Positions 43,784 through 52,531 of a stretch of DNA of 64,000 nucleotides are shown piece after piece (position 1 is the first letter of the stretch; every line of letters begins with the position of its first letter). The stretch lies in assembly GCF_004799325.1 (NCBI RefSeq), contig NZ_SSMD01000005.1, positions 279,137 through 343,136 of the forward strand, read 5' to 3'. Made by a program: the position numbers and the translations under genes. Origin of the DNA: Thalassobius vesicularis. Its GTDB lineage: Bacteria > Pseudomonadota > Alphaproteobacteria > Rhodobacterales > Rhodobacteraceae. The notes under the pieces were generated by a model. That model was given only the letters and a program-made list of their open reading frames with translations, had not been told where the DNA came from and ran no database searches.

Positions 43784-44299
43784 ATGATGACACCCGACTA
43801 CTGCCGGATGATGGCGCGTTACAATGCCTGGCAGAACAAGCAGATGAAGGCCGCGCTGGAGGCGCTGGATCACGAGACGCTGACGCAGGATCGCGGGGCG
43901 TTCTTTGGCTCGATCCTGAAAACGGCCAATCACATCCTGTGGGGCGATTTGATCTGGATGGCCAAGTTCGACGGGGGCGAGCCGCCCTCGGGCGGTATTC
44001 CGGGCAGCGTGGATCTGAACCCGACCCTGGCCGCCTGGAGCGCGGATCGTTTTCGCACGGATGCCCGGATTCTGAACTGGGCGCGGCGTGTTCAGACGGT
44101 CGAACTGCTGGGCGAGATGCGATGGTACTCGGGCGCGATGGGAACGAACGTCGCGGTGCCGACGCCGCAATGCGTGACCCATTTCTTTAACCACCAGACC
44201 CACCATCGCGGCCAGATCCACGCCATGGTGACCGCAGCGGGCGGTACCGGCTGGAACACCGATCTGGTCTTTATGCCAAAAGACGGCCCATGGCTGTAA
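43784..44299 (+). CDS. DinB family protein
   Basis: A 171-residue four-helix-bundle protein with the three metal-binding histidines of the DinB/YfiT fold: one in KTANHILWGDLIWM and two in VTHFFNHQTHHRGQIHAM. The family includes thiol-dependent S-transferases and damage-inducible proteins, and the reaction is unknown here. GGAG lies eight bases before the ATG at 43784 (a GTG three bases earlier is an alternative start). It precedes acuI in the same direction. Confidence 0.85.
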   Translation: MMTPDYCRMMARYNAWQNKQMKAALEALDHETLTQDRGAFFGSILKTANHILWGDLIWMAKFDGGEPPSGGIPGSVDLNPTLAAWSADRFRTDARILNWARRVQTVELLGEMRWYSGAMGTNVAVPTPQCVTHFFNHQTHHRGQIHAMVTAAGGTGWNTDLVFMPKDGPWL

Positions 44300-44347
44300 C
44301 GAGCTGAAAATACAGCGCTTTCACGCGCGGGAGAGAGGAGAAAACAC

Positions 44348-45340
44348 ATGTTCAACGCATTGGTCGTGACCAAGGATGACGAGGGCAAGACCCACGCCGC
44401 CGTGCAACAACTCAGCGAGGCAGACCTGCCGCAGGCCGAGGTGACGGTGGCGGTCGAATACTCGACGGTCAACTACAAGGACGGGCTGTGCATCGGGCCG
44501 GGCGGCGGGCTGGTGCGCAAGTACCCGCACGTACCGGGGATCGACTTTGCCGGCACGGTCGAAAGCTCGGACGATCCGCGCTACAAGCCCGGCGACAAGG
44601 TCGTGCTGACCGGCTGGCGCGTGGGCGAGGCGCATTGGGGCGGTTACTCGCAAAAGGCGCGGGTGCTGGCCGACTGGCTGGTGCCGCTGCCCGAGGGGCT
44701 GAGCACGCGTCAGGCGATGGCGGTCGGCACCGCTGGATTTACCGCGATGCTGTGCGTCATGGCGCTGGAAGATCACGGGCTGAAACCGGGTCACGGGCCG
44801 GTTCTGGTGACGGGTGCTGCGGGTGGTGTGGGCTCGGTCGCCACCGCCATTCTGGCCAATCTGGGGCATGAGGTTGCCGCCGTCACGGGCCGTCCGGATA
44901 CCGAAGGATACCTGCGCTCCTTGGGTGCCACGCAGATCGTTCCGCGCGAGGAACTTACTGAAATCACACGCAAACCTCTGGAATCCGAAACCTGGTCTGG
45001 CTGCGTCGATGCGGTCGGGGGGGCGATGCTGGGGCGCGTGCTGAAGCAGATGAAATACGGCTGCTCGGTCGCCGCTGTCGGTCTGGCAGGCGGTGCCGCG
45101 ATCGAGGGCGCGCTGATCACGCCGTTCATTCTGCGGGGCGTGAATTTGCTGGGGATCGACTCGGTCATGCGGCCCTATGCGGATCGTGTGCGGGCCTGGG
45201 AACGCATCGCCAAGGACCTGCCGATGGACAAGCTGGAGGCGATGGTCCATCCCGCCACCCTGTCGGATCTGCCGGGGCTGGGGCGCGACATCCTGAAGGG
45301 CCAGGTCAAGGGCCGCGTCGTCGTCGACGTCAACGCCTGA
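44348..45340 (+). CDS. acuI: Acrylyl-CoA reductase (NADPH)
   Basis: A 330-residue zinc-free medium-chain reductase that converts acryloyl-CoA to propionyl-CoA in DMSP, acrylate and 3-hydroxypropionate metabolism. Nearly the whole chain resembles roseobacter AcuI: EYSTVNYKDGLCIGPGGGLV, VPGIDFAGTV, GWRVGEAHWGGYSQKA, VLVTGAAGGVGSVATAIL, DAVGGAMLGRVLKQMKYG and KGQVKGRVVVDVNA. A strong GAGAGAGGAG precedes the start. In many DMSP degraders acuI follows dmdA, but here no dmdA is adjacent. With the DmdB-type ligase at 4.8-6.5 kb it suggests DMSP use. Confidence 0.92.
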   Translation: MFNALVVTKDDEGKTHAAVQQLSEADLPQAEVTVAVEYSTVNYKDGLCIGPGGGLVRKYPHVPGIDFAGTVESSDDPRYKPGDKVVLTGWRVGEAHWGGYSQKARVLADWLVPLPEGLSTRQAMAVGTAGFTAMLCVMALEDHGLKPGHGPVLVTGAAGGVGSVATAILANLGHEVAAVTGRPDTEGYLRSLGATQIVPREELTEITRKPLESETWSGCVDAVGGAMLGRVLKQMKYGCSVAAVGLAGGAAIEGALITPFILRGVNLLGIDSVMRPYADRVRAWERIAKDLPMDKLEAMVHPATLSDLPGLGRDILKGQVKGRVVVDVNA

Positions 45341-45406
45341 TCGGACTGGAACAGACGGGGCCGGGGCGCTAGCCTTGGCCCCGAATCCGAGTCAGAAAGG
45401 TGCCGC

Positions 45407-45826
45407 ATGGCCTATGATCCCAACAACATCTTCGCCAAGATCCTGCGCGGGGAAATCCCCTGTGAAAAGCTTTACGAAGACGACGAAACCTTTGTTTTCA
45501 TGGACATTATGCCTCGTGCGGATGGCCATTGCCTGGTGATCCCCAAGACGCCCTGCCGCAACATGCTGGACGCCTCTGATGCCCAACTGGCCGCCTGCCT
45601 GCGCACCGTGCGCAAGATGGGCCATGCGGTGATGAAAGGGCTGGGCGCCGAGGGCGTCACGGTCCAGCAATTCAACGAGGCCGTTGGCGGACAAGAGGTG
45701 TTCCACCTGCATTACCACATCCTGCCGCGCCATGACGGCGTGCGCCTGCGTCCCCCCGGAAAGATGGAAGATCAGGCCGTCATCAAAGAGATCGCGGCCA
45801 AGATCCGCGCCGGTCTGGACGGCTGA
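45407..45826 (+). CDS. HIT family nucleotide-binding hydrolase
   Basis: A 139-residue histidine-triad protein. The catalytic motif HLHYHILP follows QFNEAVGGQEVF. The N terminus is NNIFAKILRGEIPCEKLYEDDETFVFMDIMP as in Hint-type adenosine phosphoramidases. AGAAAGGTGCCGC precedes the start. Monocistronic or first gene before the aminotransferase. Confidence 0.93.
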   Translation: MAYDPNNIFAKILRGEIPCEKLYEDDETFVFMDIMPRADGHCLVIPKTPCRNMLDASDAQLAACLRTVRKMGHAVMKGLGAEGVTVQQFNEAVGGQEVFHLHYHILPRHDGVRLRPPGKMEDQAVIKEIAAKIRAGLDG

Positions 45827-45919
45827 GTCACGTCTGATTAACCGCCCGAATTGTAGGAAAACGCGCCGTTTTCGTACGATTCGAAACGCCCCCTGTGACG
45901 GCGCCTGAAAGGAGCCACC

Positions 45920-47125
45920 ATGAGCCTTGATCTGGACTATGTCCGCGCGCAGTTTCCGGCGTTTCAGGAGCCGTCCTTGAAGAAGCAGGCGTTCTTTGAA
46001 AACGCGGGTGGGTCCTACACCTGCGCGCCGGTGATCGACCGGCTGAACCGCTACTACCACCAGCGCAAGGTGCAGCCCTATGCGCCCTACGAGGCCAGCC
46101 GGCTGGCGGGCGAGGAGATGGACGAGGCGCGCGCGCGGCTGGCGGGCTATCTGGGGGTCGAGGCGGACGAGGTCAGCTTTGGCCCCTCGACCACGCAGAA
46201 CACCTATGTGCTGGCGCAGGCGTTCCGGCAGTGGATGCAGCCGGGCGAGGCAATCATCGTCACCAACCAGGATCACGAGGCGAATACCGGCCCGTGGCGG
46301 CGGCTGGCCGATACGGGGATCGAGGTGCGCGAATGGCGCATCGACCCCGAGACCGGGCATCTGGACACGGACCGGCTGGCCGATCTGCTGGACGACAAGG
46401 TGCGGCTGGTGTGCTTTCCGCATTGCTCGAACGTGGTGGGGGAAATCAACCCGGTGCCGCAGATCACCGCGATGGCCCATGCGGCGGGGGCGTTTGTGTG
46501 CGTCGATGGCGTGTCCTACGCGCCGCACGGGCTGCCGGATGTGGGGATGCTGGGGGCGGATATCTACCTGTTCTCGGCCTACAAGACCTATGGCCCGCAT
46601 CAGGGCATCATGGTGATCCGGCGTGGTCTGGGGATGCAGCTGCCCAATCAGGCGCATTATTTCAACGGCGAGGTGCTGTACAAGCGGTTCACCCCGGCGG
46701 GGCCGGATCATGCTCAGGTCGCTGCCAGCGCGGGCATGGCGGATTATTTCGACGATCTGGCGGCGCATCACGGCATCAAGGGCGGGCAGGCGGTGCATGA
46801 CCTGATGCGCGCGCATGAGATCGCGCTGCTGCAGCCGCTGCTGGATTATGTCTCGGAGAAGAACTCGGTCCGGTTGCTGGGGCCGTCGGATGCGCGGCGG
46901 CGGGCACCGACCGTGGCGCTGGAGGTCGGCCGTGCGGCCGAACCACTGGCGGCCAAGCTGGCGAAACACGGGATCATGGCGGGGGGCGGCAACTTCTATG
47001 CGGTGCGCGCCTTGCAGGGCATGGGCGTGGACCCCGATCAGGGCGTGCTGCGGCTGAGCTTCGTGCACTACACCCGCCCCGACGAGGTGGCCAAGCTGAT
47101 CCAGGCGCTGGACGCGGTTTTGTGA
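45920..47125 (+). CDS. Class V aminotransferase / cysteine desulfurase-like protein
   Basis: A 401-residue PLP enzyme. FFENAGGSYTCAPVIDRLNRYY is the opening motif, FGPSTTQNTYVLAQAF binds phosphate, CVDGVSYAPH carries the PLP Asp, and the Schiff-base Lys is in FSAYKTYGPHQG. The cysteine-persulfide loop of true desulfurases is not recognisable, so an isopenicillin-epimerase-like or desulfurase-like role is equally possible. AAAGGAG lies upstream. The photolyase gene follows after 31 bases. Confidence 0.85.
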   Translation: MSLDLDYVRAQFPAFQEPSLKKQAFFENAGGSYTCAPVIDRLNRYYHQRKVQPYAPYEASRLAGEEMDEARARLAGYLGVEADEVSFGPSTTQNTYVLAQAFRQWMQPGEAIIVTNQDHEANTGPWRRLADTGIEVREWRIDPETGHLDTDRLADLLDDKVRLVCFPHCSNVVGEINPVPQITAMAHAAGAFVCVDGVSYAPHGLPDVGMLGADIYLFSAYKTYGPHQGIMVIRRGLGMQLPNQAHYFNGEVLYKRFTPAGPDHAQVAASAGMADYFDDLAAHHGIKGGQAVHDLMRAHEIALLQPLLDYVSEKNSVRLLGPSDARRRAPTVALEVGRAAEPLAAKLAKHGIMAGGGNFYAVRALQGMGVDPDQGVLRLSFVHYTRPDEVAKLIQALDAVL

Positions 47126-47156
47126 TCCAACCGGGCGGACGGGGCGTAGTGGGGGT

Positions 47157-48575
47157 ATGACGAACGCTCCGACCCTTTTGTGGCTGCGCCGCGATCTGCG
47201 GCTGACCGATCACCCGGCGCTGTGCGCCGCCGTGGCGCGTGGCGGGCCTGTTATTCCTGTCTTTGTCCGGGACGAGTTGGTCGACGGTCTGGGCACGGCC
47301 CCCGCTTGGCGGCTGGGTCTGGGGCTGGAGGTGCTGGCGCGCGCGCTGGAGGGCGTGGGCAGCCGGTTGATCCTGCGCTCGGGCGATGCGTTGGCGGTGC
47401 TGCAGGGGCTGATCGCCGAGACGGGCGCGCGGGCGGTGATGTGGTCGCGCTGCTATGATCCGGCGTACATGGAGCGTGACGCCGCCGTCAAGAAAACACT
47501 GAAAGAGCAGGGGGTTGCAGCGCAAAGCTACAGCGGCCAGCTGCTGTTCGAGCCGCAGACGGTTGAGACCAAGACGGGCGGGTTTTACCGCGTCTACACG
47601 CCGTTTTGGAACGCGGTGCGGGGTCGGTCGGTGCCGGTGCCTCTGGCCGCGCCGATGCATGTGCCGGGGCCGCAGGTTTGGCCCAGCTCCGAGGCGCTGA
47701 GCGACTGGCGACTGGGCGCCGGGATGCGCCGGGGGGTCGATGTCGTGCGCCCACATCTGCTGTTGGGCGAGGCCGCGGCGCAGAAACGGTTGGCGGAGTT
47801 CGTGGACGGCCCCATCGCGCAGTACAAGGCGCGCAGGGATTTCCCGGCCGAGGCGGCGACCTCGGGCCTGTCGGAACCGCTGGCGCTGGGGGAAATCAGC
47901 CCCGCGCAGGTCTGGCATGCGGGCTGGCGCGCGATGCAAGAGGGGGCGGCAGGGGCCGAGACCTTCCTCAAAGAGGTGGTCTGGCGCGAGTTCGCCTATC
48001 ACCTGGCCTATCACACGCCCCACATGCTGACCCGCAACTGGCGGCAGGAATGGGACGCTTTTCCCTGGCAAACCGACCCCGAACACCCGCATGTCATCGC
48101 GTGGAAACAGGGGCGGACGGGGATCCGCTTTGTCGATGCGGCGATGCGCGAGATGTACGTGACGGGGCGGATGCACAACCGGGCGCGGATGATCGTCGGC
48201 TCGTACCTGACCAAGCACCTGCTGACGGATTGGCGCATCGGGCAGGCGTGGTTCGCCGACTGCCTGACGGACTGGGACCCGGCGGCCAATGCGATGGGGT
48301 GGCAATGGGTGGCGGGATCTGGCCCCGATGCAGCGCCGTATTTCCGCGTGTTCAACCCGGTGACGCAGCTGGAGAAGTTCGACCCCAAGGGCGCGTACAC
48401 CCGCCGCTGGCTGGCCGAGGGGCAGACAAACCCGCCGCAAACCGCGCTGGATTGGTTCCGCGCGGTGCCGCTCAGCTGGGGTTTGACGGCGCAGGATCGC
48501 TATCCCGCGCCCATCGTCAGTGCCGAGGACGGGCGCAAACGGGCGCTACATGCCTATGAAAACCGGGGATTTTAA
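47157..48575 (+). CDS. phrB: Deoxyribodipyrimidine photolyase (cryptochrome/photolyase family)
   Basis: A 472-residue flavoprotein that repairs UV-induced cyclobutane dimers. N-terminal antenna domain TLLWLRRDLRLTDHPAL; FAD domain with LTRNWRQEWDAFPW, GIRFVDAAMREMYVTGRMHNRARMIV and NAMGWQWVAGSGPDAAPYFRVFNP. Layout and length match class I CPD photolyases. A photoreceptor role cannot be excluded. No LexA box is found upstream. Codon 1 is the ATG at 47157 with GGGGG upstream. Confidence 0.9.
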   Translation: MTNAPTLLWLRRDLRLTDHPALCAAVARGGPVIPVFVRDELVDGLGTAPAWRLGLGLEVLARALEGVGSRLILRSGDALAVLQGLIAETGARAVMWSRCYDPAYMERDAAVKKTLKEQGVAAQSYSGQLLFEPQTVETKTGGFYRVYTPFWNAVRGRSVPVPLAAPMHVPGPQVWPSSEALSDWRLGAGMRRGVDVVRPHLLLGEAAAQKRLAEFVDGPIAQYKARRDFPAEAATSGLSEPLALGEISPAQVWHAGWRAMQEGAAGAETFLKEVVWREFAYHLAYHTPHMLTRNWRQEWDAFPWQTDPEHPHVIAWKQGRTGIRFVDAAMREMYVTGRMHNRARMIVGSYLTKHLLTDWRIGQAWFADCLTDWDPAANAMGWQWVAGSGPDAAPYFRVFNPVTQLEKFDPKGAYTRRWLAEGQTNPPQTALDWFRAVPLSWGLTAQDRYPAPIVSAEDGRKRALHAYENRGF

Positions 48576-48586
48576 CGGGTTATTAA
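48572..48586. promoter_or_regulatory. CtrA-like site
   Basis: TTAA-N7-TTAA (48572-48575, 48583-48586), matching the core of the alphaproteobacterial CtrA consensus. It lies 67 bases before the cfa start and overlaps the photolyase stop codon. Chance occurrence is possible. Confidence 0.4.
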
Positions 48587-48653
48587 CGATTTTCTTGCCC
48601 GAAACCCGATTTCTTGTCAGCCTGTCAGGGACCAACCGCTACGGGAGGCGCGG

Positions 48654-49862
48654 ATGATCCTGACTGAGACGCAAGGCCAGACAGACTTGCCCCGATATTT
48701 CCCGGCCGTGTTCCAACTGGCCAAGGGGATCAAGCGCGGGCGGCTGGATTTCGTGATGCCCGACGGGCGGACCTTTCGCGTCGAGGCACCGACCCCCGGC
48801 CCGGTGGCCGCGCTGGTGGTGCACAACCCCGAAACCTTTACCCGGCTGATCCGCGAGGGCGATCTGGGCTTTTGTGACGCCTATCTGGACGGCTGGTGGA
48901 GCAGCCCGGACTTGCAGGCGTTCCTGGACTTCCTGCATGCCGAGAATGACGAGCTTTACGACGGTTTCCCCGGAATGTTCCTGGTGCGCGCCTATGAACG
49001 GCTGCGGCACTGGATGAACCGGAACTCGAAAGCGCAGGCCAAGAAGAACATCAGCTATCACTACGATCTGGGGAACGACTTCTACGGGCTGTGGCTGGAC
49101 GACACGATGACCTATTCCAGCGCGCTGTTCCTGACAGGGCAGGAAAGCACGGAGCAAGCGCAGACCCAGAAATATGCTCAATTGGTGGACCTGATGGGCG
49201 TGCAGCCGGGCGACCACGTGCTGGAGATCGGCTGCGGCTGGGGCGGGTTCGCGGAATACGCCGCGCGCGAACGCGGGCTGCGGGTCACGGGGCTGACGAT
49301 CAGCAGGGAGCAGTTGAGTTATGCCTTGGAGCGCATTGAAAAGGCTGGGCTTTCCGACCGTGTGACGCTGAAGCTGCAGGATTATCGCGACGAGGCGGCG
49401 CAATATGACGGCATCGCCAGCATCGAGATGTTCGAGGCCGTGGGCGAGAAATACTGGCCCACCTATTTCAACAAGGTGCACGACTGTCTGAAGCCCGGAA
49501 AATCGGCTGCGTTGCAAATCATCACGCTTCAAGAAAAGCGTTTTGAAACATATCGTAAGGGCGTGGACTTCATCCAGAAATACATCTTTCCGGGGGGCAT
49601 GTTGCCGTCGCGCTCGGCGCTGCTGGAGCAGATCGACAAGGCGGGGCTGGAGTTCCAGACCTCGGTCGAGTTCGGGCAAAGCTACAGCCAGACGCTGCGG
49701 CGCTGGCACGACACGTTCAACGCCCGCTGGGACGAGGTGCAGGCGCTGGGGTTCGACGAGCGGTTCCGCCGCATGTGGAATTTCTACCTGACCTCTTGTG
49801 CCGGCTCGTTCGAGTGGCGAAACTGCGACGTGACTCAGATCACGATGAAAAGGCCCGCCTGA
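48654..49862 (+). CDS. cfa: Cyclopropane-fatty-acyl-phospholipid synthase
   Basis: A 402-residue SAM-dependent methyltransferase that adds a methylene bridge to unsaturated fatty acyl chains of membrane phospholipids. Motifs: NISYHYDLGNDFYGLWLD, MTYSSALF, HVLEIGCGWGGFAEYAA (SAM binding), GLTISREQLSYA, FEAVGEKYWPTYF and KYIFPGGMLPS. The N-terminal domain is the shorter CFAS form. GGGAGG precedes the ATG at 48654. It leads a run of same-strand genes through trgA, trgB and cysK to mscS and alaX. Confidence 0.93.
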   Translation: MILTETQGQTDLPRYFPAVFQLAKGIKRGRLDFVMPDGRTFRVEAPTPGPVAALVVHNPETFTRLIREGDLGFCDAYLDGWWSSPDLQAFLDFLHAENDELYDGFPGMFLVRAYERLRHWMNRNSKAQAKKNISYHYDLGNDFYGLWLDDTMTYSSALFLTGQESTEQAQTQKYAQLVDLMGVQPGDHVLEIGCGWGGFAEYAARERGLRVTGLTISREQLSYALERIEKAGLSDRVTLKLQDYRDEAAQYDGIASIEMFEAVGEKYWPTYFNKVHDCLKPGKSAALQIITLQEKRFETYRKGVDFIQKYIFPGGMLPSRSALLEQIDKAGLEFQTSVEFGQSYSQTLRRWHDTFNARWDEVQALGFDERFRRMWNFYLTSCAGSFEWRNCDVTQITMKRPA

Positions 49863-49865
49863 CCG

Positions 49866-50309
49866 ATGATGCCCACCGCCGCACGGCTGATTGCCGCCCT
49901 TGTTCTGGCCGCCACAGCCTGGCTGGTTTCGCAGACGATCAAGCCGCACCTGCCCGAGGGCACGATTTTCGGATGGTTCGACTATGTGAACGTGGTGCTG
50001 GGGCTGCTGGTGGGCTGGATCACGGTCGGCAGCCGCTCGGGTCGGGGGATGCCGGCGGCGGTTGGCAACGGGCTGACCGGGGCGTTCCTGCTGGTGTTCT
50101 GGGCGATCTTCCTGCAAGCCAGCAACGAGATGCTGCGCCAGTCGCTGCGGCGACACTACAAGGGCCCGGTCGAGGCGTTGCTGGACATTGGCGATCTGAG
50201 CATCGGCTACGCCAAGCTGGTGCTGAACCCGGATGTTCTGGTGCCGCTGCTGGTGGGGGCCGTACTGGCCGGGATACTGGCCGAAATTGCAGGACGCCAT
50301 TGGCGCTGA
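49866..50309 (+). CDS. trgA: TrgA family membrane protein (tellurite resistance)
   Basis: A 147-residue inner-membrane protein with four hydrophobic segments and the family pattern MPTAARLIAALVLAATAWLV, NVVLGLLVGWITVGSRSGRG and VLVPLLVGAVLAGILAEIAGR. R. sphaeroides trgA and trgB together with cysK raise tellurite resistance. The gene starts three bases after the cfa stop. Mechanism unknown. Confidence 0.88.
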   Translation: MMPTAARLIAALVLAATAWLVSQTIKPHLPEGTIFGWFDYVNVVLGLLVGWITVGSRSGRGMPAAVGNGLTGAFLLVFWAIFLQASNEMLRQSLRRHYKGPVEALLDIGDLSIGYAKLVLNPDVLVPLLVGAVLAGILAEIAGRHWR

Positions 50310-50321
50310 ACGGATACTGAC

Positions 50322-51446
50322 ATGACAACCTTGTTCTTTTACGGCACGCTGCGGCATCTGCCGCTGCTGGAAACCGTCCTTGGCCGCAGCGATGCCTGCC
50401 GCCTGACCCCGGCGCAGCTGCCGGATTGGCAGGCTTATTGGGTCAAGGGGCAGGGCTATCCCTTCCTGACCAAGGCCCCCGGTGAGGTTGCCGAGGGGTT
50501 GCTGGCCGAGGGGCTGAGCGCCGAGGACGTGGCGCGGCTGGACTATTACGAGGGTGGGTTCGGCTATGCGCTGACGCCGGTCACGGTGCAAACGGCGGAG
50601 GGGCCGAAAACCGCGCAAATCTGGCTGACCGCCGAGGACCGCTTCGAGCGCGGCGCCCCGTTCGATCTGGACGCGTGGGAAACCCGCCGGGCGGCGATCA
50701 ACATGCGCGCGGCCGAGGAAATGATGAGCCATTTCGGCCGTAAATCCGCCGAGGAGGTCGCGCGGTTGTACCCGATGATCGAAATGCGGGCCTACTCGCG
50801 CCTGCTGGGCCAGTCCGAGCCGGTGCCGGACGCCCCCGGCGGGCTGACGCGGGACGATGTGGACAGCGAGACCGTCGCCCAGCCTTACGTCGACTATTTC
50901 GCGGTCGAGGCGCACCGCCTGCGGTTCCGGCAGTTCGACGGGCAGATGGGGCCGGCGGTCAATCTGGCCTCGTTCGTGGCGACGGATGCGGCGCTGGTGC
51001 TGCCTTATGATCCGCATCGCGACCGGGTGATGCTGTTGGAGCAGTTCCGCATGGGCCCTTACGTGCGCGGCGACCGGGTGCCGTGGCAGATGGAGCCGAT
51101 CGCGGGCCGCATTGATGCGGGCGAAACCCCCGAACAGACCGCCTATCGCGAGGCCGAGGAAGAGGCAGGGCTAACCCTGACCGGCCTGCGCCCGATCGTG
51201 CGCGGCTATCCGACGCCGGGATGCAGCAACGAGTATTTCCACATCTACCTGGGCCTGGCCGATCTGCCCGATGGCGCGGACGGGGTTGGGGGGCTGGACA
51301 CGGAATCGGAAAACATCCGCAGCCATGTCCTGAGCTTTGACGCGGCGATGGGAATGCTGGACCGGGGCGAAATCCGCGTGATCCCGCTGGTCACGGCGCT
51401 GCTATGGCTGGCGCGACACCGCGAACATCTGCGCGCGGGTGCTTGA
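50322..51446 (+). CDS. trgB: TrgB: gamma-glutamylcyclotransferase-like plus NUDIX protein
   Basis: A 374-residue fusion. N-terminal AIG2/gamma-glutamylcyclotransferase-like domain (1-110) with LFFYGTLRHLPLLETVLGR; C-terminal ADP-ribose-pyrophosphatase-type NUDIX domain (about 215-365) with the Nudix box GRIDAGETPEQTAYREAEEE (next residues AGL). This arrangement matches TrgB of the R. sphaeroides tellurite locus. It may link glutathione/thiol and ADP-ribose metabolism to oxidative or tellurite stress. It follows trgA by 12 bases and precedes cysK. Confidence 0.9.
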   Translation: MTTLFFYGTLRHLPLLETVLGRSDACRLTPAQLPDWQAYWVKGQGYPFLTKAPGEVAEGLLAEGLSAEDVARLDYYEGGFGYALTPVTVQTAEGPKTAQIWLTAEDRFERGAPFDLDAWETRRAAINMRAAEEMMSHFGRKSAEEVARLYPMIEMRAYSRLLGQSEPVPDAPGGLTRDDVDSETVAQPYVDYFAVEAHRLRFRQFDGQMGPAVNLASFVATDAALVLPYDPHRDRVMLLEQFRMGPYVRGDRVPWQMEPIAGRIDAGETPEQTAYREAEEEAGLTLTGLRPIVRGYPTPGCSNEYFHIYLGLADLPDGADGVGGLDTESENIRSHVLSFDAAMGMLDRGEIRVIPLVTALLWLARHREHLRAGA

Positions 51447-51497
51447 GTTCCGGGGGCTTGCGCCCTAGACCTAGGGGGAACCGGAAAGGAAACGGAA

Positions 51498-52523
51498 ATG
51501 CGTATCGCTCATGATCTGGCCGAGGCCATCGGCAACACCCCTCTGATCCGCCTGAAAAAGGCCAGCGAAATGACCGGCTGCGAGATCCTGGGCAAGGCCG
51601 AATTCATGAACCCCGGCCAGTCGGTCAAGGACCGAGCGGCGCTGTATATCATCCGCGATGCGGTGGCCAAGGGGCTGCTGAAACCGGGCGGCACGATCGT
51701 CGAGGGCACGGCGGGTAACACCGGGATCGGGCTGGCGCTGGTGGGGGCCTCGATGGGGTTCCGCACGGTGATCGTGATCCCCGAAACGCAGAGCCAGGAA
51801 AAAAAGGACATGCTGCGTCTGGCGGGCGCGCAACTGATCGAGGTGCCGGCCGCACCCTATAAGAATCCGAATAATTATGTCCGCTACTCGGGCCGTCTGG
51901 CCGAAGAGCTTGCTAAAACCGAACCCAATGGCGCGATCTGGGCCAACCAGTTCGACAACGTCGCCAACCGCCGTGCGCATGTGGAAACCACTGGCCCCGA
52001 GATCTGGGAACAGACCGGCGGCAAGGTGGATGGCTTCATCTGCGCGGTCGGCTCGGGTGGCACGCTGGCCGGTGTGGCCGAGGCGCTGCAGCCCAAGGGC
52101 GTGAAGATCGGCCTGGCCGACCCCGAGGGCGCGGGCCTGTTCCAGATCTACACCGGGCAGGAAAACCCCGGCAACTCGATCACCGAGGGCATCGGGCAGG
52201 GGCGCATCACCGCCAACCTCGAAGGCTTCACCCCCGATTTCGCCTATCGCGTCGATGATGCCGAGGCGCTGCCGGTGGTGTTCGACCTGATGTCCGACGA
52301 AGGGCTGTGCCTGGGCGGGTCGTCCGCCGTGAACGTCGCGGGCGCGATCCGCATGGCCAAGGACATGGGGCCGGGGCACACCATCGTGACCGTGCTGTGC
52401 GATTACGGCACGCGCTACCAGTCCAAGCTGTACAACCCTGAATTCCTGCAGGCCAAGGGGCTGCCGGTGCCCGCATGGCTGGTGGCCGACGCGCCCGCCG
52501 TGCCGACGGTTTTCCAAGACTGA
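51498..52523 (+). CDS. cysK: Cysteine synthase A family
   Basis: PLP enzyme of 341 residues that makes cysteine from O-acetylserine and sulfide. PLP Lys44 is in NPGQSVKDRAALYI; the phosphate-binding loop is EGTAGNTGIGLAL, and GSGGTLAGVAEAL is the Gly-rich loop. The N-terminal DLAEAIGNTPLIRLKK is normal. The chain has a slightly longer C terminus than E. coli CysK. Location behind trgAB is the arrangement known from R. sphaeroides. Confidence 0.95.
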   Translation: MRIAHDLAEAIGNTPLIRLKKASEMTGCEILGKAEFMNPGQSVKDRAALYIIRDAVAKGLLKPGGTIVEGTAGNTGIGLALVGASMGFRTVIVIPETQSQEKKDMLRLAGAQLIEVPAAPYKNPNNYVRYSGRLAEELAKTEPNGAIWANQFDNVANRRAHVETTGPEIWEQTGGKVDGFICAVGSGGTLAGVAEALQPKGVKIGLADPEGAGLFQIYTGQENPGNSITEGIGQGRITANLEGFTPDFAYRVDDAEALPVVFDLMSDEGLCLGGSSAVNVAGAIRMAKDMGPGHTIVTVLCDYGTRYQSKLYNPEFLQAKGLPVPAWLVADAPAVPTVFQD

Positions 52524-52531
52524 GGCCGCCC

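Noticed and set aside
47126..47156. SOS box before the photolyase gene
   Set aside because: No GTTC-N7-GTTC or GAAC-N7-GAAC arrangement in the short gap upstream.
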